Assembly: GCA_016931955.1 (NCBI GenBank)
Contig: JAFGDV010000045.1
Span: 1-55,820 of the forward strand
Source: Candidatus Altarchaeota archaeon
GTDB taxonomy: Archaea; Altiarchaeota; Altiarchaeia; IMC4; QMZM01
DNA length: 55,820 nt
Direction: 5' to 3'
The notes below the pieces were generated by a model that did not search any database, had not been told where the DNA came from, and saw only the letters and a program-made list of their open reading frames with translations. The position numbers and the translations under genes were made by a program. Numbering within the stretch: position 1 is the first letter of the stretch; each line of letters begins with the position of its first letter. Shown piece after piece: positions 48,925-55,820 of this stretch.

Positions 48925-50586
48925 ATGGAAGTGGAGAAAACGATCAGGGAGAGAGCCATCCAGAACAGGCTCCAGTACGGGAGAGCCGATGAGAAGGCTG
49001 TAATCGGGAAAGTGCTCTCAGAGATCCCAGAAGCAAAGAGGGATATGAGGGCACTGATCGAGAAGGTCAAGGCTATCATCTCTGAAGTGAACCAGCTTCC
49101 ATTGGATGAGCTCGACGGCCACGAGCTGCGTATGGGGAAAACGGTGAAGGGCTCCAGCCTGAAGCTGCCGGGTAAGCCAGCTGCCGTAGTGATGAGGTTT
49201 GCCCCCAACCCCAATGGTCCAGCAACATTGGGCTCCGCACGCGGTATTGTTGTGAACTCTGAGCTGGCGAGGAGGTACGGGGGAGAATTCATCCTGAGGT
49301 TTGACGACACCGACCCGAAGACGAAGAAGCCGATGATGGAAGCCTACGGATGGTATCTAGAAGACTGTGAGTGGTTGGATGCGAAGCCGGATGATGTTTA
49401 CTATGCATCAGATAGGATCCAACTATACTACGAACACGCAGAGAAACTGATAACTGGAGGGCATGCATATGTCTGCTTCTGTTCGAAGTCGGACTTCAAA
49501 GCCCTCCGAGACAAAAAGATGAAGTGCCCTCACAGGGACTCTCAGCCAGAGAAAAACATTGGGTTCTGGAGAAAAATGCTTGCTGGAGAATACAATGAAG
49601 GAGAATGCGTCCTTCGGATCAAGACAGACATAGAACACAAGGATCCTGCTCTACGGGATTGGGTAGGGTTCAGGATCATCCAGGAGCCTCATCCCAGGGT
49701 GGGGGACAAGTACGTTGTTTGGCCGATGCTCGACTTCGAGTCCGCGATAGAAGACCATCTCCTAGGGATAACGCACATAATACGCGGGAAGGATCTGATT
49801 GACTCAGAGCACAGGCAGAGGTTCATCTATGGATACCTTGGCTGGGAGTATCCTGTGACGATGCACTGGGGGAGGGTAAGGTTAGTGGAATTCGGGGCAT
49901 TCAGCACAAGCAAGCTGAAGGAGATGATTTCTCGCGGGGAATACTCTGGATGGGATGATCCACGGGTTCCGACGATTCGGGCTTTAAGGCGGCGAGGTGT
50001 TTCCCCGGAGGCGGTCAGGAATCTCATGACCGGTCTGGGGATAAGCGAAGTCGACGTCTCCATAAGCTTAGAGAACCTCTTCGCTGAGAACCGGAAGGTG
50101 ATGGATCCTAAGGCGAACAGGTACTTCTTCATCGAAGACCCTAAGGAGTTGGTCGTCAGAAACGCCCCACAGAAAGAAGTCAGGATACCATTGCATCCCA
50201 GCTTCCGCGAACGGGGTATGCGGGAATTCCAAGTCAATACAGAAGACGGGAATACGAGGCTCTTCATTTCTGCGGCGGATTCTGTGAAACTGAGGGCTGG
50301 GGATGAGGTCAGGCTGATGAATCTCTTCAATGTTAGGATTACTGGAGTGAATGATCCGATAACTGCTGACTACCTTGAAGGTGAGAACCTTAGGGTGAAC
50401 AAGATTCACTGGCTGCAGGATTATCTGCCGGCTGAGGTATTAAGGCCGGAGGGTTGGGTGGGGGGCTTCTGTGAGCCCGCCTGCGGCAGCCTTGACGTCG
50501 GCGAAGTAGTGCAGTTTGAGCGTTTTGGGTTTGTTAGGCTTGACCGTAAGGCTGGATCCCTGGTTTTCTATTTTGGACACCGATGA
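48925..50586 (+). CDS. gltX: glutamyl-tRNA synthetase, archaeal type
   Basis: Charges tRNA-Glu, and possibly tRNA-Gln, with glutamate. The 553-residue protein has an archaeal N-terminal extension (about 1-90), then MRFAPNPNGPATLGSARGIV, LRFDDTDPKTKKP, DFESAIEDHLLGITHIIRGK and FSTSKLKEMI in the place of the KMSKS loop, and a beta-barrel anticodon part. The signature that usually reads HIGH reads TLGS; I recall similar PTLGS variants in some methanogen GluRSs, so this is probably a lineage trait, not inactivation. ATG 48904 is a less likely start because it lies in the TATA box. Confidence 0.94.
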   Translation: MEVEKTIRERAIQNRLQYGRADEKAVIGKVLSEIPEAKRDMRALIEKVKAIISEVNQLPLDELDGHELRMGKTVKGSSLKLPGKPAAVVMRFAPNPNGPATLGSARGIVVNSELARRYGGEFILRFDDTDPKTKKPMMEAYGWYLEDCEWLDAKPDDVYYASDRIQLYYEHAEKLITGGHAYVCFCSKSDFKALRDKKMKCPHRDSQPEKNIGFWRKMLAGEYNEGECVLRIKTDIEHKDPALRDWVGFRIIQEPHPRVGDKYVVWPMLDFESAIEDHLLGITHIIRGKDLIDSEHRQRFIYGYLGWEYPVTMHWGRVRLVEFGAFSTSKLKEMISRGEYSGWDDPRVPTIRALRRRGVSPEAVRNLMTGLGISEVDVSISLENLFAENRKVMDPKANRYFFIEDPKELVVRNAPQKEVRIPLHPSFRERGMREFQVNTEDGNTRLFISAADSVKLRAGDEVRLMNLFNVRITGVNDPITADYLEGENLRVNKIHWLQDYLPAEVLRPEGWVGGFCEPACGSLDVGEVVQFERFGFVRLDRKAGSLVFYFGHR

Positions 50587-50589
50587 AGC

Positions 50590-51363
50590 CTATACCAGCG
50601 AGGGCAGCAGCGTGTCCCTTAAACCTGGACCGAATCCCAGAACGAACAAGAGAAGCTTCATAAACCTGTAGAGGGCTTCGTCTTTTTTCCTGTCTTCCTG
50701 ATACCATTTCTCGGTGTAGTATATCACAACAAGTATAAGTGCAAGCTTTACGGGCACCATGATGAACGCGTTATTGCCTGCGGTTTCTATGAGGTATATC
50801 GGCAGAAGATGCTCCTCCCCGAATCCATAGTAGTTGTATGCTATGAATGTCGCGCAGCCGTCCAAGAGGTGCGAGAATACTATGGCAAGATTCACCCTGT
50901 TCTGGAATATCTCTACCCTGAGATGTCGTGAGACTAAATGCACTAGATAGAGGATCCCAGAGGCCATGATAACCGGGTAGAGTATCCTCTCAGGATCATG
51001 CAGGTGTTGGGATAATGTGTAGGCGATTGGTAGTAGTATGAGGATGCCTAAACCCGATGAAACATACCAGTAGGGTATCCTAAAGAAGTGAGAAGAACAA
51101 AAACCAATAGCGATGGACACGAGAACAAGAACTGCTGTGAGTATGTATACCCCAGGTGTTATGTTCCACCAATGGCTTCTCTCCAGAGCCCTCACATCTA
51201 CAAGAAGCCTTATGAAGATGCCAACAAACATGTAGGGTATAAGAGCATAGATGAGACCCTTGTCCAGTTTAATCCTCGGGAAAAAGTATTTCACGAGAAG
51301 CCATATACTCGCTAGGAGGATCACGATGCACAGAACGTAGTCCTCTGGAGAATAAACACCCAT
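50590..51363 (-). CDS. DUF63 family membrane protein
   Basis: A 257-residue archaeal membrane protein with about seven hydrophobic segments. Conserved signatures are YALIPYMFVGIFIRLLVDVR, VFSHLLDGCATFIAYNYYG with an intramembrane Asp, and the end FVLGFGPGLRDTLL, all typical of DUF63. The function is unknown. I prefer ATG 51363, five bases after the RPA stop codon; ATG 51381 would overlap the RPA gene by 14 bases. Cotranscribed with rpa. Its stop is four bases from that of the convergent gltX. Confidence 0.82.
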   Translation of the reverse strand: MGVYSPEDYVLCIVILLASIWLLVKYFFPRIKLDKGLIYALIPYMFVGIFIRLLVDVRALERSHWWNITPGVYILTAVLVLVSIAIGFCSSHFFRIPYWYVSSGLGILILLPIAYTLSQHLHDPERILYPVIMASGILYLVHLVSRHLRVEIFQNRVNLAIVFSHLLDGCATFIAYNYYGFGEEHLLPIYLIETAGNNAFIMVPVKLALILVVIYYTEKWYQEDRKKDEALYRFMKLLLFVLGFGPGLRDTLLPSLV

Positions 51364-51367
51364 TCCT

Positions 51368-52990
51368 TCACACCACTTCATCCACTATGAATTCAAGCTG
51401 GTCGGAGAAGTCGCTGTATCGGACCCTGCCGATCAGGGTTATCTTCTGGTTGATGAGTCTATCTTTTGCCTCCTTTATGGGCATCGATTCATCCTGTGTC
51501 TCACCTATCACGTTCATAACCTCTTCAACGTCCATGTCGATGATCTTCTCCGCATTTTCTTTGAACGCTATTGCTCTTATATTCCCGCTTTCGTCTTCGA
51601 TAGTGAATGAGAGTATCATGTTCAATACTGGATCGACTTCCTGGCCGCAGTGCTCGCAGAAGTGCCCAAGACCTTGGTTTTCAACCCTCTTATCGCAGTA
51701 TGGGCAGGTCGTATACACCAGCCTCCTCCCTTCGTCGATTTCTACTATGCTGCCATTGATCCTTACATAACGATCCTTGTTTTCGAGGTCTATGATGTTC
51801 TTCTCCTTTATCAGCTTCTTCTCTATGTCTTTCAGTGGGGGCACCTTGAGATCTGGATTTATGTTGACGTCGCCGTATTTTCCAACATAGATTTCGGGCT
51901 CGTTGTTAAGGTTCGGCCGAGAGTATGCATTCCTTATCCTTATCGCGTCACCCTTTTTCAGCTCGTTCGCTATGTTTGACTTCTCATCCCACAAAACAAC
52001 CCTGATTGAGCCGGATTTGTCTCCTATGATAATGGACGACATCATACCCTTCGAGTACGCCCTTGGCTTATAGACCTCGAGAACCCTCCCAATAGTGGAC
52101 AGGTTAGACATGTCTGAGGTTATGTCGCCTATTACAATGTCTTTCTCCGACTCGATAGGGGGTAGCTTCAGCTTCTCTTCTGTCGAGATTAGCCTCCCCC
52201 TGTTTCCGAGCTGTAGTTCAAGCTCCTGGTTCAAGCCCTCACGCATGTATGCGTTCTCCAATCTGATTATGTCGCCATTAGACAGCTTGGTTTTCGCGGC
52301 ATCGTCCCAGAGAACAGCCCTTATCTTCCCGGTCTCGTCTTCTGCGATAAAAGATGCCCTATATCCTACACTGCCATCCGCTCTATTGAACTCAGTCATC
52401 GGGTAGTAGGATGAAACCCTGCAGACTATGTCGACTGAATCCATGTCTTTTTTAAGGTTCTTTATCCTGATCTTTTTTGTTTTTATTTTTGGGATATCGA
52501 CATCCAATTTCGGGTTTATGCTGATGTTCGTGAGCGAGGTAGCATGTAGTTCCACTTCTTTGTTGATGCCTTCCTTCCCGTAGATGTTTTTTGCGGATAT
52601 GACGTCGCCTTTAGAGATATTGTTGGCTAACTCGGAATTACTATCCCATAGTATCATCCTCCTCTCGCCTGAGTCATCAAGCAGGATGAGACTTGAAAGC
52701 CTGCCTTTGCTGCCGTCTTTTCTATCAAAGGCCTTCGGGGGATATACGGCCTTAACCCTTCCCACGATGTTGAATGCCTTCTGAGCCTCTATGTCTGAGA
52801 GTTTGGTGATAACGGATTTCTCGTTGTTGAATCCTATGCCGAATTCCTTCGCCACAGCATATATTGCACCGTAGTCAGACAGGAGTCCATGGGTTGCCTC
52901 CTTTCGTTTTTCCATCATCGCCCTCACTTCCTTTTCTGACTTGCCTGACTCCTTAACGACTTTCTTGATCAGATTCTCTACTTCAGACAT
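51368..52990 (-). CDS. rpa: replication protein A, multi-OB-fold with zinc finger
   Basis: Single-stranded DNA-binding protein for replication and repair. From ATG 52990 the 540 residues contain a short helical start (about 1-60), three similar OB folds (each with a segment such as FNIVGRVKAVYPPKAFDRKD, DIVCRVSSYYPMTEFNRADG and STIGRVLEVYKPRAYSKGMM) and a C-terminal OB fold interrupted by a zinc finger (Cys429, Cys432, Cys444, Cys447). The threefold internal repeat GRV-x-Y-P and SI/RVVLWDE matches euryarchaeal RPA. First gene of an operon with DUF63. Confidence 0.93.
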   Translation of the reverse strand: MSEVENLIKKVVKESGKSEKEVRAMMEKRKEATHGLLSDYGAIYAVAKEFGIGFNNEKSVITKLSDIEAQKAFNIVGRVKAVYPPKAFDRKDGSKGRLSSLILLDDSGERRMILWDSNSELANNISKGDVISAKNIYGKEGINKEVELHATSLTNISINPKLDVDIPKIKTKKIRIKNLKKDMDSVDIVCRVSSYYPMTEFNRADGSVGYRASFIAEDETGKIRAVLWDDAAKTKLSNGDIIRLENAYMREGLNQELELQLGNRGRLISTEEKLKLPPIESEKDIVIGDITSDMSNLSTIGRVLEVYKPRAYSKGMMSSIIIGDKSGSIRVVLWDEKSNIANELKKGDAIRIRNAYSRPNLNNEPEIYVGKYGDVNINPDLKVPPLKDIEKKLIKEKNIIDLENKDRYVRINGSIVEIDEGRRLVYTTCPYCDKRVENQGLGHFCEHCGQEVDPVLNMILSFTIEDESGNIRAIAFKENAEKIIDMDVEEVMNVIGETQDESMPIKEAKDRLINQKITLIGRVRYSDFSDQLEFIVDEVV

Positions 52991-53024
52991 TTTCACTTAA
53001 TCATTTGGATTAAGGGGATAAAAC

Positions 53025-53537
53025 CTACCAACCCTCTTCATGCACATCTATCCTCCTTGTGGGTGGTGTTGGATCTTCAGCCGGGTAACCTATGGGGACT
53101 ATGGCAATCGGTCTCACGCCTTCAGGTATTTCTAAGATCTCTTTCACTTTTTCTTCATCGAAGGCTCCTACCCAGCACGATCCCAGTGCGATGGAATGCG
53201 CCACAAGCAGTATGTTCTGTACCGCGATCGTCGCGTCCTGGATGCTGTAGAGGGATTCTCCCCTGGAGCCGTATTTCTTGGAGGATTTTCTCTTGTTCGC
53301 GCATGCTATGATGACCAGTGGAGCCTCTGAGATGAACCCCTGGTTTAATGCCGCTTTAGCTATTTCTTCTTTTGTCTTCTGTTCCCTGACGAGGATAAAG
53401 TCTCTAGCCTGCATATTCCCTGCAGATGGCGCCCACTTAGCAGCCTCCAATAGTTCATCTAACTTTTGTCCCTCTACGCTGCGGGAACTGAACATTCTGA
53501 TAGAACGCCTACTACGGATCAGATCTAGAATATCCAT
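53025..53537 (-). CDS. nitroreductase family FMN oxidoreductase
   Basis: A 170-residue member of the nitroreductase fold, which uses FMN and NAD(P)H. Segments LIRSRRSIRMFSSRSV (FMN phosphate contacts), AAKWAPSAGNMQARDFILV, IQDATIAVQNILLVAHSIAL and GSCWVGAFDEEKVKEIL, then VPIGYPAEDP, define the family. The physiological substrate is unknown; family members reduce flavins, quinones or nitro compounds, and some act in cofactor synthesis. It stands alone between rpa and the surface protein gene. Confidence 0.88.
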   Translation of the reverse strand: MDILDLIRSRRSIRMFSSRSVEGQKLDELLEAAKWAPSAGNMQARDFILVREQKTKEEIAKAALNQGFISEAPLVIIACANKRKSSKKYGSRGESLYSIQDATIAVQNILLVAHSIALGSCWVGAFDEEKVKEILEIPEGVRPIAIVPIGYPAEDPTPPTRRIDVHEEGW

Positions 53538-53585
53538 AGAATAAGGATATAAAACAGAAAGATAAAAAGAGAAGGAGAGAAGAGA

Positions 53586-54557
53586 TTATATCTCTTCCTC
53601 GGTTGCTGCCTCTGCTGCTGGCGCTTCTTCTTTCGCCGGCGCTTCTTCAGCTCCAGCTCCGCCCTTGCCTTTCATGACGAAGAAGCCTACAACCACTAAT
53701 ATTATCACCACGATAATTGCTATCCACAGCAACGGTAGACCGCCTCCCTCTGAAGGCTGGGTCGTTGGCGTCGTTGGCTGAGTTATTGGAGTCGTTGTCG
53801 GGGTCGTGGTTGGCGTCGTTACCCTGGTAGTCGTCACTCTGGTTGTTGTTGTCCCCTCCATGGTTGTGGTCGTAGCTGCTTGGGTCGTCGTAGTTGCTCT
53901 AGTTGTCGTAGTCGTAGTCGTGGCTGCTGCTTCACCGAATACGGATATCTCTATCTCAGCGTCATGGTAGTTCGTCTTGGCCAACTGCACCAGGTAATCT
54001 CCAGCGGCTGTTGGCTTGAACATGAAAAGCCCGTCGTCGTCGGTCAGACCGTAGGCAACCTTTTTACCCGCGAGGAATACGTCAACTTCCACGTCATCTA
54101 AGGCGTCCTCTCTTGTCTTGTCTACGACGGATACCGTCAACTGCTCGTTGATCAATGGCTCTTCTGGTGTGAATGAAACTACCATGTATCTCCTTGAGCG
54201 CCTTGATGAACCGGCTTGTATTGTCGCCGTATCAAATGTAGTCCCGCTTGACGCATTAACAGCGGTAACAGTTATTTGCCCGGCTACTGTCGCAGTTACA
54301 CCGGGGAAGTTAACCCATGAATTATTTTCGTCACCCTTCCCTACCGATGTTCCCTTCATATCAACGCCCGCACCTACCAGCGTTATGTTTGTGTTGTTGG
54401 CGCCACCGACACCTGTCAACGTTATGTTTATGTCTGTCGGCGTCTGGATGTTTATCTGAGTCAGGGGAAGGGTCATCGTTACTGCAGTTGCGCCTCCTGT
54501 CAGCATTAGAATTCCAAGTACAATCAGTCCATACATAAAAAACCTTGTGGTCTTCAT
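53586..54557 (-). CDS. surface protein with Thr-rich stalk and C-terminal membrane anchor
   Basis: A 323-residue exported protein. A signal helix (about 8-25) is followed by an Asn/Thr-rich beta region with several N-glycosylation-type sites (NIT, NNT, NSS), a carboxypeptidase-regulatory-like or Ig-like domain (about 120-210: VDVFLAGKKVAYGLTDDDGL), a Thr-rich stalk (about 212-273, TTTT runs), a membrane helix (about 278-296) and an acidic Ala/Glu-rich cytoplasmic tail. The stalk is probably O-glycosylated. GGAGGT at 54567-54572 gives an unusually good ribosome binding site for this window. Function is likely structural or adhesive at the cell surface. Confidence 0.75.
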   Translation of the reverse strand: MKTTRFFMYGLIVLGILMLTGGATAVTMTLPLTQINIQTPTDINITLTGVGGANNTNITLVGAGVDMKGTSVGKGDENNSWVNFPGVTATVAGQITVTAVNASSGTTFDTATIQAGSSRRSRRYMVVSFTPEEPLINEQLTVSVVDKTREDALDDVEVDVFLAGKKVAYGLTDDDGLFMFKPTAAGDYLVQLAKTNYHDAEIEISVFGEAAATTTTTTTRATTTTQAATTTTMEGTTTTRVTTTRVTTPTTTPTTTPITQPTTPTTQPSEGGGLPLLWIAIIVVIILVVVGFFVMKGKGGAGAEEAPAKEEAPAAEAATEEEI

Positions 54558-54566
54558 TTTTTAGAT

Positions 54567-54572
54567 ACCTCC
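54567..54572 (-). promoter_or_regulatory. strong Shine-Dalgarno of the surface protein gene
   Basis: On the minus strand this reads GGAGGT, nine bases before the ATG. It shows that this mRNA has a leader, in contrast to the many leaderless candidates elsewhere in the window. Confidence 0.7.
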
Positions 54573-54658
54573 ATTTTTTGGTTTGTGCTTTTAGTTTTTT
54601 TCTTTATTTTAGTTCTGGGTCAGTTCTAAGCCAAGAGTCTCCTATATTAAAAATATGC

Positions 54659-54682
54659 TTAGTTCTTTAAAAATAGAACTAA
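54659..54682. repeat. inverted repeat with AGTTCT half-sites in the 205-base spacer
   Basis: TTAGTTCT and AGAACTAA form perfect eight-base arms around TTAAAAAT. Further direct copies are TTAGTTCT at 54609-54616 and CAGTTCT at 54621-54627. The repeat lies between two minus-strand genes, about 100 bases before the surface protein ATG, close to A/T boxes such as TATTTATATATAG (read on the minus strand, about 54706-54718). It could be an operator set or a leader or terminator hairpin. The rest of the spacer shows nothing I recognise. Confidence 0.4.
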
Positions 54683-54762
54683 AACGTATTGAATATTATA
54701 TTGTCTATATATAAATACTTTTCGGTTTAAGTGACAACTCTTAGTGCCACTTTTCATCTCCA

Positions 54763-55820
54763 CTACCTTGAAACACTCTCCCCGAAATCCCATCGGACCA
54801 CTGCCGGAGGCAGATATTCTACATCCTTGATCCTGTACTCGAGGATGGCTTTTCCGCCGCTCTCCAATGTTCCCACATACATCATAAGCTTGGTGTCTCT
54901 TCTCTCAACCCCGGCTGTTAGGATGTCTACCTCTGCGCCCTCTGTGATCCTGTCCACTATCAAGCAGTTCTTTATCTCCTTCTTCTTTTTGTTCCAGACA
55001 GCGACCTTAACCCTCTCGTCCTCTTTCTCCTTTGTTATCTCCACATCACCCAGTCTTGAGTATGCTTGGATGACGACGAACAGGACTCCTCCGAAGAATA
55101 TCAGGAGTAACGGTATCAGTAGCAGAATCCAGTTCAGGCCCTCGCCCTTCTGGGCCATGCATGCTGCATTATCTACCAGTATCCGTGTTTCTTTTCTGCC
55201 AAGTTCTTTACCGTTGATGTCATACAGTGTTGCAACTACATTAAAGTATGTTGGCGTTATATTCCCCGGCGTCTGCCACCTGAAGGGTACATCCAGTGAT
55301 TCATTATCCATTATCCCAGTGTATTCCCTTTTTGTGTAGACTACTTTGTCTTTTTCGTCTCTGATCTCTAGGTCAAGCTGTCCTTCGTTGCCTGGTTTCC
55401 TGCTTATAACGTCGACCTTTATGATCGCGGTTGATCCTGGACAGTATACGGCTTCAACGTTTTCTGCTGTGACGATCTCCCCTATCCCCAGGTCGCCAGT
55501 GGATATCACTGGTTCGCCGTTTATGTAGCTTGTTGTGATGGTCTTTTTCTCCCCAGAATCCAGTTTTCCGGTTTCATAGTATAGTATCACGGCTGAGTCT
55601 CCTAGGATGGATGTTGTATTGTCTACTCTATAATCCCATGACGAGTATATGCTTTTTTTCCAGTTTGTTATCATGAATCTGTCAGGGTAGCTTTGACCGT
55701 AGAGTATTCCTGTTGCTATGAGTGTGGGTTTGTCTACCGTATTGTATGCCTTCCAGTATCTGAAGTCGAGGCCTTTTCCATAGTACTCTGATTCCTTCGA
55801 CTTCAATCCGTCGCCTGGTA
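54763..55820 (-). CDS. C-terminal part of a large secreted, membrane-anchored protein (cut by window edge)
   Basis: The frame is open through the window end (first whole codon at 55818), so the N-terminus is missing; about 351 residues are visible. Outer part: beta-rich (GEKKTITTSYINGEPVISTG; IIKVDVISRKPGNEGQLDLE; RWQTPGNITPTYFNVVATLY), like stacked Ig-type or CARDB-like domains. A membrane helix at about 223-247 of the visible TTG-based numbering (ILLLIPLLLIFFGGVLFVV) is followed by a soluble tail of about 100 residues that is again beta-rich. Probably a surface receptor or S-layer-associated protein; no named family recognised. Confidence 0.6.
   Translation of the reverse strand, partial: PGDGLKSKESEYYGKGLDFRYWKAYNTVDKPTLIATGILYGQSYPDRFMITNWKKSIYSSWDYRVDNTTSILGDSAVILYYETGKLDSGEKKTITTSYINGEPVISTGDLGIGEIVTAENVEAVYCPGSTAIIKVDVISRKPGNEGQLDLEIRDEKDKVVYTKREYTGIMDNESLDVPFRWQTPGNITPTYFNVVATLYDINGKELGRKETRILVDNAACMAQKGEGLNWILLLIPLLLIFFGGVLFVVIQAYSRLGDVEITKEKEDERVKVAVWNKKKKEIKNCLIVDRITEGAEVDILTAGVERRDTKLMMYVGTLESGGKAILEYRIKDVEYLPPAVVRWDFGESVSR

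Noticed and set aside
53760-53935. Possible short tandem DNA repeat or CRISPR-like array
   Set aside because: The GTCGTT/GTTGTC-rich stretch simply encodes the Thr-rich stalk of a surface protein; there are no regular spacers.

Overview
The window is a gene-dense archaeal chromosome segment. Diagnostic archaeal genes are an exosome Csl4 subunit, FEN1 with a C-terminal PIP box, RNA polymerase subunit L (Rpo11), a multi-OB-fold RPA with a zinc finger, archaeal-type AlaRS and GluRS, an S26B-type signal peptidase, Trm1, HerA and the archaeal mevalonate pathway. The mix looks euryarchaeal in the broad sense, with methanogen-like CimA, MtnA/FucA and GpgS-type genes. No single gene fixes the lineage, and I see no methanogenesis genes. 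I found no rRNA, tRNA, CRISPR array or insertion sequence. Nearly every base is coding and most operons have overlaps or gaps of 0-8 bases. Many first genes of operons have a TATA-like box about 24-33 bases before the start codon, which suggests leaderless mRNAs.

Layout. 0-9.5 kb: argF and a ribose-1,5-bisphosphate-isomerase-type protein (divergent), two pilus platform proteins, a large modular secreted metalloprotease, a DUF434 protein with citramalate synthase, and a coiled-coil protein. 9.5-14.8 kb: an S-adenosyl-compound salvage group (mtnA, class II aldolase, ahcY), then csl4, fen and a GIDE-domain membrane protein. 14.9-24.5 kb: an MFS transporter, a YkgJ-type protein, lemA-htpX, a SemiSWEET, a DUF89 protein, rpoL, a winged-helix/KaiC-like pair, and a four-gene operon aspC-DUF116-argD-winged helix. 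24.6-29 kb: signal peptidase, a small regulator with two palindromic operators, an M50-like membrane protein, trm1 and a TadA/VirB11-type ATPase.

29.1-34.3 kb is the most striking block: ubiX, ubiD-like decarboxylase, AcnX large and small subunits, isopentenyl phosphate kinase and IDI-2 form one operon. Together they encode the whole lower half of the archaeal mevalonate pathway, from mevalonate 5-phosphate to IPP/DMAPP, including the enzyme that makes the prenylated flavin cofactor. A GGPP synthase at 45.5 kb uses the products. Behind idi-2 are a 54-residue membrane peptide, a thioredoxin-fold lipoprotein and a coiled-coil protein.

36.2-55.8 kb: trmJ-endonuclease V, herA coupled to a GH15-like hydrolase, a convergent pair for a glucosyl- (or mannosyl-) glycerate compatible solute, alaS-GGPP synthase, galU-galE, a riboflavin/F420-pathway reductase, gltX, DUF63, RPA, nitroreductase, and two surface proteins, the last cut by the window edge.
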